64,000 nt of DNA, from NCBI RefSeq assembly GCF_016820585.1, contig NZ_JADHDX010000008.1, positions 1 to 64,000 on the forward strand, given 5' to 3'. Each line of letters opens with the position of its first letter. The first letter of the stretch is position 1. Source of the stretch: Arthrobacter beigongshangensis. GTDB lineage: Bacteria; Bacillota; Bacilli; Bacillales_A; Planococcaceae. The notes under the pieces are model-generated. The model searched no databases and was not told the DNA's origin. It saw nothing but the letters and a program-made list of their open reading frames with translations. Below, one piece after another: positions 8,942 through 18,063 of the stretch. The position numbers and the translations under genes were made by a program.

Positions 8942-9292
8942 TCAGAATTTGACGAGACCGAAGCTCACTTCAAGTGCTTCATCGACCTGTTCCATCAAAA
9001 AATCATCTAGTTGCGTAATCTTATCAGTAAGCCTTGACTTGTCGATTGTGCGGACTTGTTCGAGCAGGATAACTGAATCCCGCTCGAATCCATAGCGCGC
9101 CGCATCAATTTCAACATGCGTAGGCAATTTCGCTTTTTGTATTTGCGCGGTAATTGCCGCAATAATGACTGTCGGACTAAACCGGTTGCCTATGTCATTT
9201 TGAATAACTAGAACCGGTCTTGTACCCCCCTGCTCGGAACCAACGACAGGCGACAGATCTGCAAAAAAGACGTCTCCACGTTTTATTGCCAA
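8942..9292 (-). CDS. mazF: MazF/NdoA endoribonuclease toxin
   Basis: 116-aa PemK/MazF toxin, same size as B. subtilis Endo[13 protein letters not shown] (Arg25) and Thr48 in AAITAQ match the catalytic pair of the family. It cleaves single-stranded RNA (UACAU in B. subtilis) and is neutralised by the antitoxin encoded 4 nt upstream. The alr-mazE-mazF-rsbR order is conserved in Bacillales. Confidence 0.95.
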   Translation of the reverse strand: MAIKRGDVFFADLSPVVGSEQGGTRPVLVIQNDIGNRFSPTVIIAAITAQIQKAKLPTHVEIDAARYGFERDSVILLEQVRTIDKSRLTDKITQLDDFLMEQVDEALEVSFGLVKF

Positions 9293-9296
9293 CTTT

Positions 9297-9578
9297 TCAT
9301 CCTCCGCTTACGAGACGTTCCACCGTATGCTGGGCTTCAAACTCCACATGCAAGCATTCTGTGGCGATTTTCAGGTTGATTTGTGACATTTCGACGTAAC
9401 CCTTCATCATTTCTTCTCTAATCGTAGCCGATTCATAGTCGGTTACGTATCGTTTTGTCGAAATATAAACGAAATCCTCACGCCCGGGCTCCAGATGAAC
9501 GACCGTATGTTCATTTTCATTCAGCATCCGTTTTGGAATCTTAACAATGATTTCTTTCATGTTTTTATTTGCACGCAA
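9297..9578 (-). CDS. mazE: MazE/NdoAI antitoxin, ribbon-helix-helix
   Basis: 93 aa when started at the TTG at 9578, which lies 7 nt after GGAGGT. The frame opens at another TTG (9596) with no SD. The N-terminal part ([11 protein letters not shown]) is RHH-like, and the C-terminus VERLVSGG is the MazF-binding tail conserved in Bacillus NdoAI. It binds and inhibits MazF and probably represses its own operon. The central segment differs considerably from B. subtilis. Confidence 0.9.
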   Translation of the reverse strand: MRANKNMKEIIVKIPKRMLNENEHTVVHLEPGREDFVYISTKRYVTDYESATIREEMMKGYVEMSQINLKIATECLHVEFEAQHTVERLVSGG

Positions 9579-9720
9579 CGTCAGCACCTCCGACAAAGCC
9601 GTTCCCTCATTTCAGTACAAGTTCATCTTACCATTGAATAACGACAATGAGAAGACATAGAAGGAAGTTTATTGACAGGATTCTGCAAGACTAGTTGTTT
9701 TTTTGTCGAAAGTACGGATA

Positions 9721-10860
9721 TTAGATAGGCTGTCCATCTTTCCCAATATATATTCTCGGAATACGTTCCGCAATCGAAACAGCAATTTCATATGGAATGG
9801 TGCCGAGTCGTTCCGCCCACTCTTCCATCGTAATTTCTTCCTGCCCTTGACGACCAATCAAAGTAACTTTTTCACCAATCGGCATTTCGCGTGCTAACTT
9901 CACCATGCATTGATCCATACAAATTGTACCGACAAGCGCTGCTCGCTCTCCCCCAACGAGAACATCCTGTCCCCGCAAACCACGTCTTAAACCATCCGCA
10001 TAGCCAATCGGAATGGTGCCAATCCACTCCCCCTCAGTCGTTTCGTATGTGCCACCATAACTAATCGGGGTACCAGCCTCTACATATTTGACATGGACGA
10101 GCTCACTTTCGATTTGCAATGCTCTTTCAAGGGTGAATGGTAATTTTTTTGCCACATAATCTGAGGATGCAATACCATAAAGACCAATCCCGAAACGAAC
10201 CGCATCCAATCCATAATCGCGATATAGGAGGGCTGCCGCGCTATTCGACGCATGAACAATTCGCGGTTTTTCTCGTAATGTTTGTACCAGCCCCTTAAAC
10301 ATCGCAAACTGTTTTTCCGTTGTTCCTTGATTCCCCTCATCTGCACAGGAGAAATGAGTAAAAATGCCATCTAATTGCACGTCTTCGGTATGCTCGACAA
10401 TCGACAAAATCGCCTGAAGGGATGCTGCATCCCGTAACCCAATTCTACCCATACCGCTATCAATTTTTACATGAATTTTTAATGGTTTGCTAATTTTTTC
10501 TTCGTAGTCCAGTGCCATCTGCAACCACTCAGCACTAGAAACGGCAATAATGATATCGAGTTCAGCTGCCTTTGCAGCAAAGCTAGTGGGGGACGGACCC
10601 ATAACAAGGATATCTCCACTGATGCCCGCCATTCGGAGCCGCACGGCTTCATCCGGTGTCGCAACCGAAACCATCTGAACACCTGCTTCAAAAGCAGCAA
10701 TGGCTACTTCCACATCTCCATGTCCGTAGCCATTCGCTTTCACAACCGCAATTACAGAAGTCAAACTTCCAATATATTGTCTTAAGTTCCCGATATTCGC
10801 CTTGATGGCTTCCAGATTTATAGCTACTTGCGTTGGACGATAATGAACAGAGTTTTTCAT
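9721..10860 (-). CDS. alr: Alanine racemase
   Basis: 379-aa PLP enzyme making D-alanine for peptidoglycan. The PLP lysine lies in VVKANGYGHGD (Lys41); the GRIGLRD and ISYGGTY segments (second catalytic Tyr near residue 270) and IGYADGLRRG are intact. Family length is about 385. It lies upstream of mazEF on the same strand and functionally links to ddl and murF 8 kb away. Confidence 0.96.
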   Translation of the reverse strand: MKNSVHYRPTQVAINLEAIKANIGNLRQYIGSLTSVIAVVKANGYGHGDVEVAIAAFEAGVQMVSVATPDEAVRLRMAGISGDILVMGPSPTSFAAKAAELDIIIAVSSAEWLQMALDYEEKISKPLKIHVKIDSGMGRIGLRDAASLQAILSIVEHTEDVQLDGIFTHFSCADEGNQGTTEKQFAMFKGLVQTLREKPRIVHASNSAAALLYRDYGLDAVRFGIGLYGIASSDYVAKKLPFTLERALQIESELVHVKYVEAGTPISYGGTYETTEGEWIGTIPIGYADGLRRGLRGQDVLVGGERAALVGTICMDQCMVKLAREMPIGEKVTLIGRQGQEEITMEEWAERLGTIPYEIAVSIAERIPRIYIGKDGQPI

Positions 10861-11092
10861 GATGCCCCCTCATTTATATGTTGTTACTCTCTATTATCAA
10901 TCCCCGACCCTTTCTTCGTCAATACCGGAGGCTTTGATGCAGGTCATGCAGGCGTTGCCAATCGAACAGCGAAGGGTTCGATTTGCCGTATTTCTGTGTT
11001 CTTTGCAGAAATTAAGGCACTGTTTCAAGACCTGGTGACCTTAGCCAGCGTTCTAGTATTCAGCAGAAATTTTCAGCTGAATCCAGATAAAA

Positions 11093-12094
11093 TTATTTCA
11101 TGCCCTCCGCTTGCATCGACGAAGCTACTTCAATCAACTCATCTTGCGTTAGCATTTCAGATGCGATGAAAAACGAGATACCATTACTTTCCCAACGAAT
11201 GGAGTTGTCAGTTAAAGCTGCAACCGTAAATCCAAGATCTACAGGATCCCCCTCGATTGAGACAGCTATTTTTTGGTCAGGTACTGTAGCCGGCTCTTGA
11301 ACAATGATGAATTCTTTACTTCCGCTAATTGTCATGAAGGATCTTGTGCCATTTGCTGTTTCCATTTGCTCTTCATCCAACGTGATTCCTTCCCAATTGA
11401 CTGTTGGGTAATAAGTTTGGAAGCCTGTTTTCTTACCATCTTCCGGGCTTTGTTCTTTTTCAATATTCGAACCATCTATTTCTACCGCATAGTCTTCAGC
11501 TTTTCGTTCTTTTCCAAGTGTAATCTGCTTGAAAGTGATGCGTATTTTTTCTTCTTTATTCTCATCTAACACGGATACATAGGTTGGCAGCAATGTTTTT
11601 TTGTCGATATGAATTCGCTGCGTCGGCAAAACTTTTTTATGATTATTACGAGTCGCTGTTTCAAAGATATACGTCTTGTCTTTTTCAGTCATCGTCGCAT
11701 TTTTATCCGCTTTAATATCATCAGACAATGCACCGATCAAATACGCCTGACTATTTTGTGCAGGCCAATCACTTTGGAATTTGTATGTTTTACCGAGTGA
11801 TGGCGTGACAACAAATACACCTTCTTCATTGCGCACAATCATTTGTGAATCCTCGCTACCTGCTTGACTAACATTCACACGATAGAAGGCTGGCTTTGTA
11901 TACCAAACAACAACATCATAGATACGTGGTTCTTCCCCAGTCTTAATCTCCATCGTCGCCTTTAGTTCATACCCTTTCGTATCATTCCACTTGCCACTAA
12001 GCTTTTTCGTAACATCCTCTTTCGATGGCGCCCCACATGCCGCAAGGAGTACCATAACTATAACTAACAACAGAGCAACTATCCGGCTACGCAT
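11093..12094 (-). CDS. LolA-like lipoprotein (YdcC family)
   Basis: 333-aa lipoprotein with signal peptide and lipobox LLAAC (Cys20), followed by a LolA/DUF4367-like beta-rich domain. B. subtilis YdcC occupies the same place between acpS and alr. The precise function is unknown; an extracytoplasmic role at the membrane is inferred. The ATG at 12094 lies 9 nt from AAAGG; the upstream ATG (12103) directly abuts the SD. Confidence 0.85.
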   Translation of the reverse strand: MRSRIVALLLVIVMVLLAACGAPSKEDVTKKLSGKWNDTKGYELKATMEIKTGEEPRIYDVVVWYTKPAFYRVNVSQAGSEDSQMIVRNEEGVFVVTPSLGKTYKFQSDWPAQNSQAYLIGALSDDIKADKNATMTEKDKTYIFETATRNNHKKVLPTQRIHIDKKTLLPTYVSVLDENKEEKIRITFKQITLGKERKAEDYAVEIDGSNIEKEQSPEDGKKTGFQTYYPTVNWEGITLDEEQMETANGTRSFMTISGSKEFIIVQEPATVPDQKIAVSIEGDPVDLGFTVAALTDNSIRWESNGISFFIASEMLTQDELIEVASSMQAEGMK

Positions 12095-12152
12095 ACAGTT
12101 CATCCTTTCTCATTTCAATCGGGTAGGTCATCTTATGAGAGAGGATGGACAT

Positions 12153-12506
12153 TTATGCGAGTAAGATTACTTGTGCTGCTGCTACTGTTTTCGTGTGCGT
12201 AATTGAAACAAATCCAGAGACCTTATTTTTTTTGAAATAAAGGATCGGCTTCCCACTTGCCTCGGGTAAAATTTCAATATCTGTAAAGTTACAGGCCTCA
12301 CCAATGCCCGTACCATTCGCTTTCGCATAAGCTTCCTTGCCAGCAAAACGCCCCGCTAGAAACTCTATCCGACGATGGTTGGTAAGTGTATCATAAATTT
12401 GTAGTTCTTCTGACGTTAAAATTCGCAAACGAAACTTCTCTGAATGTGCATCTAATTTAGCAATACGGTCTAATTCAACGATATCTAAACCAATTCCTGC
12501 TATCAA
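12153..12506 (-). CDS. acpS: Holo-acyl-carrier-protein synthase
   Basis: 117-aa phosphopantetheinyl transferase that activates ACP for fatty-acid synthesis. From a TTG start (12506), 7 nt after GGAGG, it begins MIAGIGLDI with the metal ligand Asp8; Glu58 lies in FAGKEA. These match B. subtilis AcpS positions exactly. The in-frame ATG at 12512 sits 1 nt from the SD and is too close. Divergent from the rhomboid gene. Confidence 0.93.
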   Translation of the reverse strand: MIAGIGLDIVELDRIAKLDAHSEKFRLRILTSEELQIYDTLTNHRRIEFLAGRFAGKEAYAKANGTGIGEACNFTDIEILPEASGKPILYFKKNKVSGFVSITHTKTVAAAQVILLA

Positions 12507-12564
12507 AGCCATTCCTCCTTTCTAATTTGTTACTTAATTAAACAATCCATAGAAGTGGTGGATT

Positions 12565-12593
12565 TTGCTGAATCAAGTGAATAAATGTATAAT
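12565..12593 (+). promoter_or_regulatory. Promoter of the rhomboid gene
   Basis: TTGCTG (12565-12570), 17 bp, TATAAT (12588-12593), 25 nt upstream of the ATG. Confidence 0.75.
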
Positions 12594-12617
12594 ATGCTTA
12601 TAGATTGAGGTGAAAAA

Positions 12618-13223
12618 ATGTTTAGTCGTACAGAAAATTTCTCGCAATATATCCGTCTGTATCCAATCGTTACAGCATTACTTTCTTTGAACATCCTCGT
12701 TGCTTTGATTGGATATATCCCAGGTATAGGGGATCGAATCTATTTCAGCGGTATGGGCATCAATTTTTTAATAGCTGAAGGAGAATGGTGGCGCTTATTT
12801 ACACCTATGTTCTTACATGCTGGATTTTCACATCTGTTATTCAATATGTTTTCTCTATTTGTTTTTGGACCAGAGCTTGAAAAAATAGCTGGCAAGGCCC
12901 GCTTCCTAACTGTTTACTTACTGGCTGGTATTTTCGGCAATATCGCAACCTACTTCCTGCAACCCCTTGACTATGCAAGCGTCGGGGCTAGCGGAGCGAT
13001 TTACGGGATTTTCGGCGCATTCGGGGCACTTGTTTATTACACGAAGCATATCCTTCCACAACTTAGACAAATCATTTTACCAATTATCGTAATCGGTGTC
13101 GTCATGACATTTATCCAACCAAATATTAACTGGATTGCTCATATTATCGGGCTTATCGTCGGATTTTTGATTGGACTGAGTTATTTTCACCCCAAACGCA
13201 TTGTTAGTTGGAAAAAAAGATAA
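12618..13223 (+). CDS. Rhomboid-family intramembrane serine protease (YdcA-like)
   Basis: 201 aa with about six membrane segments. Catalytic Ser125 lies in GASGAIYG and His175 in NWIAHIIG; the HxxxN motif (His72, Asn76) is present, so the active site looks complete. Rhomboids cleave transmembrane substrates within the membrane; the substrate here is unknown. It is the only plus-strand gene in the first 20 kb and matches the position of ydcA next to acpS in B. subtilis. Confidence 0.92.
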   Translation: MFSRTENFSQYIRLYPIVTALLSLNILVALIGYIPGIGDRIYFSGMGINFLIAEGEWWRLFTPMFLHAGFSHLLFNMFSLFVFGPELEKIAGKARFLTVYLLAGIFGNIATYFLQPLDYASVGASGAIYGIFGAFGALVYYTKHILPQLRQIILPIIVIGVVMTFIQPNINWIAHIIGLIVGFLIGLSYFHPKRIVSWKKR

Positions 13224-13231
13224 TGAATTGG

Positions 13232-13265
13232 GAAGGACAGCAGGAACTACTCCTGCTGTCCTTTG
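13232..13265. terminator. Bidirectional terminator, rhomboid gene / ydbT
   Basis: AAGGACAGCAGGA / TCCTGCTGTCCTT stem with a 5-nt loop, between convergent genes. It overlaps the last codons of the ydbT-like gene. Confidence 0.85.
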
Positions 13266-14746
13266 TTTTCCCAGCTTCTTTCATACCAAGAAAGAATTCT
13301 CTCCGCCTCCAATTCCTCCATATGAAAGACATGCGCGCGAAAAATACCCATTCCTGATTTAACGCTCGCAGCTAATGTAGCTACCTGTTTACGCTTATGA
13401 AAATAATTTTGTTTCATTTCCAACGATTGAATCCTTTTCCTCATTAAAAATGCAGTTTGTAAGCTAAATCCTCTAAAACGCATCGTCAGCTGATTGCCTG
13501 TAATTTCATATGCCGCAGAGCGGTGTTGCCAAAGTCCAAAGAGAATGATAACTGGAATGATCAATAAGGAAAATAGTCCATATGGGAAGAAAAAATAAGT
13601 TAAAGCACCGATGACAGGAATCATCCATACGAAGTCAATGCGATAGTAAAAACGTCTCCCCCGATTAGGTAGTTTATGCGTTGGATCCTCTAGCACCAAG
13701 TTAGGAAATATCTGGCATAACGAATGATGTATAGCAGCTTTTTTAACCAAAGGGAATAGGTTAATTTTCGCACCTTCTGCTCCTCCACCACCAGCACTGT
13801 CAATAACGACTGCCGCATAGCCGAACAACTGTCTAACTGGATTCTCAATTATCCGCACACTTTGAACTCTATTCAACGGCACTGTCATTCTTTTCTTTTC
13901 CAATAATCCTCGCGTGATGACGATATCCTGCTCATCTAGTGCCACGGAAAAACCATAATATTGGAAGAACGTCATCGCAACGGACAATCCCCATACGACG
14001 ACGAAGCCTAAAAAGACGACCAACGCAACAATCACAAGCCCATATTTAATAAAAACCGAAACTTCTTCATACATCCATTGATATGGAATCATATCGGAAA
14101 ACTGCGATAAAAAGATGGCTGCACCCGAAAGTATGACACCGATACCTCCCGAAGTCGTCGCTAAAATAAAGAGATCCTTCGCCGACAAAGTAAAAATAGA
14201 CTTCACATGCGCCTCTTCGTCAACAAATAACTTCTCTAGCCCTTCACCTTCATCAACAACAATAGCTTTTCTTCTAATTTTCGCCTCTGCGATTTCTAGT
14301 TCAATTCTTTCAGCGGCCGCTTTCGTAATCGCCGTTAGTTCCGCCTCCGATTTTTTGGCTGAAGAACTACCCGCAGTTTCCACCTTTACTTTGATTAGCT
14401 TAAAGGGTCGATGTAAAATTCCCTCTGTATAGTCAAGACTTTGAATTCGATCAAAGGGGATATACCGCTTCTTCTTGACGAACAATCCATACTCAATACG
14501 TAGCTCATCTTCCTCGAACCAATATTCAAATCGCTTCCACTTGATAATTCCTGTAGCCAAAAACACGATGAGCAGGACGCCAAAAATAAGAAATGAAGCA
14601 TAATCTATGTACCATCGTCCCGTTCCTAAATCCTTCAATCCATTTGCAAAGAGTAAAACAATTAGCGGAAGAATCATTTCCTTTAACGTTTTCAACACTT
14701 CAATAATTGCCGTGATCCAATGCAATTTATAGCGATTATTAGACAT
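13247..14746 (-). CDS. YdbT-like PH-domain (bPH2) membrane protein
   Basis: About 499 aa with several membrane helices and repeated bacterial PH (DUF304) domains, e.g. RIQSLDYTEGILHRPFKLIKVKVETAG and a second QSVRIIENPVRQLFGYAAVVID block. B. subtilis YdbT is the homologue; the YdbST pair is known to affect resistance to some amyloliquecidin-type bacteriocins. The ATG at 14746 overlaps the ydbS stop, so the two are translationally coupled; the longer frame to 14794 runs inside ydbS. Confidence 0.88.
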   Translation of the reverse strand: MSNNRYKLHWITAIIEVLKTLKEMILPLIVLLFANGLKDLGTGRWYIDYASFLIFGVLLIVFLATGIIKWKRFEYWFEEDELRIEYGLFVKKKRYIPFDRIQSLDYTEGILHRPFKLIKVKVETAGSSSAKKSEAELTAITKAAAERIELEIAEAKIRRKAIVVDEGEGLEKLFVDEEAHVKSIFTLSAKDLFILATTSGGIGVILSGAAIFLSQFSDMIPYQWMYEEVSVFIKYGLVIVALVVFLGFVVVWGLSVAMTFFQYYGFSVALDEQDIVITRGLLEKKRMTVPLNRVQSVRIIENPVRQLFGYAAVVIDSAGGGGAEGAKINLFPLVKKAAIHHSLCQIFPNLVLEDPTHKLPNRGRRFYYRIDFVWMIPVIGALTYFFFPYGLFSLLIIPVIILFGLWQHRSAAYEITGNQLTMRFRGFSLQTAFLMRKRIQSLEMKQNYFHKRKQVATLAASVKSGMGIFRAHVFHMEELEAERILSWYERSWENKGQQE

Positions 14747-15218
14747 CGTCTTCCGCCACCCTTGCGAGCACTGAAATTCTTCCACGTAGTTCATCCGCTT
14801 CTTCCGTCACGAGTGCAGGAATACTATGGTTCGTTGCCGCTGTGGAAATCGTAATTTCAGCTAAATTATATTTCCGAAGAATTGGGCCTTGGGCAGTATC
14901 GACATGCTGAACCCGCACCATTGGAATTAACGTCCTTTTGACGATAAAAAGCCCGTGCTGTAATTCAATTTCGGATTCACGCACCTCATAACGCCATCGC
15001 ATCCATCTCACTTTCGGGAACAGATAAATGAATAAATAAGAAAATAACACAACGACGGCTACCGCAATTGCGTAAATCCACCACGGTCCTTCAAATAGAT
15101 AGGCCAAAACTCCGGCACCTATCGCAACAAGCAATAGCAATGCCGTTTGCATAATGCCATAAAGTCTCCACACTCTTAAACCTTTTTCCGATATCCGATT
15201 GCTTGGCTGCGCCCTCAT
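14739..15218 (-). CDS. YdbS-like PH-domain membrane protein
   Basis: 159 aa, the size of B. subtilis YdbS. Two N-terminal membrane helices precede a single bPH domain (VRVQHVDTAQGPILRKYNLAEITISTA). It probably works with YdbT in the membrane. The ATG at 15218 follows AGAGGTG; the open frame upstream to 15383 crosses the cshA terminator and is not coding. Confidence 0.88.
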   Translation of the reverse strand: MRAQPSNRISEKGLRVWRLYGIMQTALLLLVAIGAGVLAYLFEGPWWIYAIAVAVVVLFSYLFIYLFPKVRWMRWRYEVRESEIELQHGLFIVKRTLIPMVRVQHVDTAQGPILRKYNLAEITISTAATNHSIPALVTEEADELRGRISVLARVAEDDV

Positions 15219-15298
15219 ATGAACACCTCTTTCTATACATTCTATACGATTCGCAAGTGAAAATGTTTCATTTTTCCTGAAACAATCAAACCATATAC

Positions 15299-15335
15299 AA
15301 AAAAGTCGGGGGCGTATACACGCTCCCCGACTTTT
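15299..15335 (-). terminator. Terminator of cshA
   Basis: AAAAGTCGGGGAGCGT / ACGCCCCCGACTTTT stem on the minus strand followed by a T6 run. Confidence 0.9.
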
Positions 15336-15368
15336 AACCTTTATTCGACAAACACTTGCGAGCTCGAA

Positions 15369-15404
15369 AAAATCTGGACACAATTACGCCAAGGCGCAAT
15401 TGAT
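15369..15404. repeat. Dispersed structured repeat, copy C (partial)
   Basis: AAATCTGGACACAATTACGC and the following GCGCAATTGAT match the 3' end of the copies at 29855 and 41139. Only the last small hairpin, with one mismatched pair, is left. It lies just after the cshA stop codon. Confidence 0.6.
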
Positions 15405-15414
15405 AAAGGAATGA

Positions 15415-16917
15415 TTAACGTTCTGTTCTTGTGCTGCGTGAACGACCGCTATCTCTTCTTGCTCCGTCACGACTTCCGCCGCCACTACGACGAGATGCTC
15501 CGCCACCATAACCACGACCACCGCCGTTACCTGATGAACGACCGCCGCTGCGGTTACCTTTGTAGCCACCACCACCGCTACGTGAACCTCCACGTGCTGG
15601 TAATGGACGCTCTTCCGAAATCGATACCGGTGTATCATTCGGTTCGCGTGTTAATGAACGAAGTGCCGCTGCAACAAGATCATTCGCATCGAATTTAGTA
15701 AGTAATTCAGATGCTAAATGCGTGTAGTCACTCAATTCATTTTTCTCAACGATTTCCGCTAACTGCTCAACCGCTAGACGTTGCTGACCAACAAGTGCTT
15801 CGTCAGAGGATGGTGGCGTTAAAGGAGTCATGCGCTTTTTAGTTGTTTCTTCAACGATACGTAGGTAACCCATTTCACGTGGTGTAACAAATGTAATCGC
15901 CACTCCACTTTTTCCTGCGCGACCTGTACGACCGATACGGTGAACATAGCTTTCAGGATCCTGTGGAATATCGAAGTTGTAAACATGTGTAACCCCTGAA
16001 ATATCAAGGCCACGTGCCGCAACGTCAGTCGCAACAAGAATATCTACTTTACCTTCTTTGAACTGACGAAGAACTGACATACGTTTTGCTTGTGTCAAGT
16101 CGCCGTGAATACCTTCAGCGATGTAACCGCGAATGCTTAGTGCATGTGAAAGCTCATCAACACGACGCTTCGTACGACCGAAAACAATCGCAAGCTCTGG
16201 TTGGTGAACATTCAATAGACGTGACAGGATATCAAACTTCTCGCGCTCCTGTGATTTCACGAAGAACTGCTCGATGTTTTCAACAGTCATTTCTTTTGAC
16301 TTGATTTTAACGATTTCTGGGTTCTTCATGAACGTTTCCGCAATTTTACGGATTGGTCCAGGCATTGTAGCCGAGAACAGAAGTGTTTGGCGTTCAGCCG
16401 GAACACTTGCAAGAATTGTGTTGATGTCTTCGATGAAGCCCATGTTCAACATTTCATCTGCTTCGTCAAGTACTAGCGTTTGTACGCCATCCAATTTCAA
16501 CGTTTTACGTTTAATATGGTCGAGGATACGTCCAGGCGTTCCAACGATGATTTGTGGATTGTTGCGTAGCGCACGGATTTGACGCCCGATTTCTTGCCCA
16601 CCGTAAACAGAAAGGATGCGTGCACGTTTGTCAGCACCAATTTTGTAAATCTCTTCAGAAACTTGAATAGCCAACTCACGTGTTGGTGCGATAACAAGTG
16701 CTTGTACCGCTGGGTTTCTTGTGTCGATTTTTTCAATGATTGGAATACCAAACGCCGCTGTTTTCCCTGTACCTGTTTGTGCCTGACCAATAACGTCAAG
16801 ACCTTCCATACCAAAACGGACAGTACCTTCTTGGATTGGTGTTGCTTCTTCGAACCCCATTTTACTTAGAGCACGTTGTGTTGATTCACTGATGTTTAAT
16901 TCTGAAAAATTCGTCAA
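15415..16917 (-). CDS. cshA: DEAD-box RNA helicase CshA
   Basis: 500 aa: Q motif near residue 26, Walker A AQTGTGKT (45-52), PTRELA, DEAD (151-154), SAT (182-184), and [10 protein letters not shown] in the second RecA domain, then a basic Gly/Arg/Ser-rich RGG-like tail from about 445. CshA unwinds RNA in ribosome assembly and degradosome work, especially in the cold. Translation starts at a TTG (16917) about 9 nt after AAAGGAGA. A 260-nt leader with an early terminator precedes it. Confidence 0.95.
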   Translation of the reverse strand: MTNFSELNISESTQRALSKMGFEEATPIQEGTVRFGMEGLDVIGQAQTGTGKTAAFGIPIIEKIDTRNPAVQALVIAPTRELAIQVSEEIYKIGADKRARILSVYGGQEIGRQIRALRNNPQIIVGTPGRILDHIKRKTLKLDGVQTLVLDEADEMLNMGFIEDINTILASVPAERQTLLFSATMPGPIRKIAETFMKNPEIVKIKSKEMTVENIEQFFVKSQEREKFDILSRLLNVHQPELAIVFGRTKRRVDELSHALSIRGYIAEGIHGDLTQAKRMSVLRQFKEGKVDILVATDVAARGLDISGVTHVYNFDIPQDPESYVHRIGRTGRAGKSGVAITFVTPREMGYLRIVEETTKKRMTPLTPPSSDEALVGQQRLAVEQLAEIVEKNELSDYTHLASELLTKFDANDLVAAALRSLTREPNDTPVSISEERPLPARGGSRSGGGGYKGNRSGGRSSGNGGGRGYGGGASRRSGGGSRDGARRDSGRSRSTRTER

Positions 16918-17183
16918 ACTTCTCAATCTCCTTTGTTTTCTCATTTGACAATTGGTTACATTTGCAAATGAAGGCGCGGCAAATTCGAGCCATTAAAGGG
17001 AACGTTTCCGATATTTTGCATTCTCTATAGTAGAGGTTATGGTTGAAAAGGAAAGCCCGGTCTTTGCCGAGCGGTTCGATCAACGGACAATTATCCGCTT
17101 TAGGTGAACAAACCGTTTTATTCAAAAAAAAGTACTCTTCACCAATTGAAGAGTCCCGTGTAAATGTATCCAATGCTCATCAC
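16918..17183 (-). promoter_or_regulatory. Long cshA 5' leader
   Basis: About 260 nt between the inferred transcription start (near 17177) and the TTG start. It contains an early intrinsic terminator and a G/C-rich inverted segment (around 17055-17085). No convincing leader peptide: the open frame at 16886-17173 has no SD. The layout suggests transcriptional attenuation or a cold-responsive leader; that is inference. Confidence 0.55.
17124..17154 (-). terminator. Intrinsic terminator inside the cshA leader
   Basis: Minus strand ACTCTTCA / TGAAGAGT (8 bp, 5-nt loop) followed by AC and T8, only about 25 nt downstream of the inferred transcription start and upstream of cshA on the same strand. 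Confidence 0.8.
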
Positions 17184-17212
17184 AGTGTAACATGCAAAAT
17201 CATCCCCTGCAA
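17184..17212 (-). promoter_or_regulatory. Promoter of cshA leader
   Basis: Minus strand TTGCAG (17207-17212), 17 bp, TACACT (17184-17189). Confidence 0.72.
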
Positions 17213-17275
17213 TCATTCTGCTTAAGTAGTAATAATCAGTTTATTACCAGAAAAGCGTAGACTGCCGTTTTGGCC

Positions 17276-17357
17276 CGACAGGCATAAGACGGATTAGCGA
17301 AGCAGCGTCTTTTGCTGCACAGCTAATCTGGCTTATGACCCGAGGGACTGGCTGTCG
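17276..17357. repeat. Large imperfect hairpin, probable intergenic repeat
   Basis: Nested arms: CGACAG/CTGTCG (outer), CATAAG/CTTATG, GATTAGC/GCTAATC and GCAGC/GCTGC (inner). It lies directly after the esterase stop codon and could act as its terminator or stabilise the 3' end. It resembles Bacillaceae intergenic repeats with a CTCGGGTCATAAG motif, but no second full copy is in the window. Confidence 0.5.
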
Positions 17358-17361
17358 AAGC

Positions 17362-18063
17362 CTAGACAAACTCATCTCGTTTCATGAACGCCAACACTTC
17401 CTTAAACCAATTATCACAATCATCGCTGTAACAGATATGATGCTTCCCGAGGTCCGATATTATGAATTCCTTTTTTTCGGAACCTAATTTTTCAATTAAA
17501 TATTTAGCTGAAGCCAAGGGAACAATTCCATCCTTTTTCCCTTGAACAATGCAAACTGGTGCTGTAATCCGCCCATAATATGGTTCAACGATTTTCACGA
17601 TACGCAAAAACTCAATGACTGCACGTAGTGGTGTGTGCTTCAGCTTGTATTCATACAAATGATAAAATGTATTCGGTGGATATTTTTTCGTCATTGATTC
17701 AGCAAGCATAATGCCCACATCTTCAAGCAAATTGCGGGGACTTATATATTTTGCAGCCGCACTCAAAAGGACTAACTTGTCAATTTTATACCGCAATGCC
17801 AAATAGAGCGCAATGAGTCCACCCATAGAAAAGCCGACCACAATGACACGGTCGACTTCCTTCTGTAATTTTTTGAGTGCTAACTCCGCTTCCATCAGCC
17901 AAGATTCAGCTGATACTTTACCAAGCTCAAGTGTAACACCATGTCCCGGTAAGATAGGGACAGCGATTTTCCAGTCTGTTTTGCTGTTTAAGTAGTTCAC
18001 AAATGGACGGACTTCAAAAGAACCTCCGGTGAAGCCGTGGACGAATAACACTCCTGTCCTCAT
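17362..18063 (-). CDS. Alpha/beta hydrolase, carboxylesterase (Est30-like)
   Basis: 233-aa serine hydrolase. The nucleophile elbow GFSMGG (Ser79) and the oxyanion segment VLFVHGFTGG are clear; acid and base are probably in GKKDGIVP and LGKHHICYSDD. Size and motifs fit the Geobacillus Est30/YvaK carboxylesterase group, which hydrolyses short-chain esters. It overlaps the murF stop by 4 nt (ATGA), so it is co-translated with ddl-murF. Its physiological substrate is unknown. Confidence 0.88.
   Translation of the reverse strand: MRTGVLFVHGFTGGSFEVRPFVNYLNSKTDWKIAVPILPGHGVTLELGKVSAESWLMEAELALKKLQKEVDRVIVVGFSMGGLIALYLALRYKIDKLVLLSAAAKYISPRNLLEDVGIMLAESMTKKYPPNTFYHLYEYKLKHTPLRAVIEFLRIVKIVEPYYGRITAPVCIVQGKKDGIVPLASAKYLIEKLGSEKKEFIISDLGKHHICYSDDCDNWFKEVLAFMKRDEFV

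Noticed and set aside
10861..11092. Another copy of the structured repeat between alr and the ydcC-type gene
   Set aside because: ATTCAGC/GCTGAAT arms and GGAGGCTTTGATG are suggestive, but block order and spacing do not match the other copies well enough.
16886..17173. 95-aa open frame in the cshA leader (minus)
   Set aside because: No SD, runs through the leader terminator and into the cshA start; composition unlike neighbouring genes.
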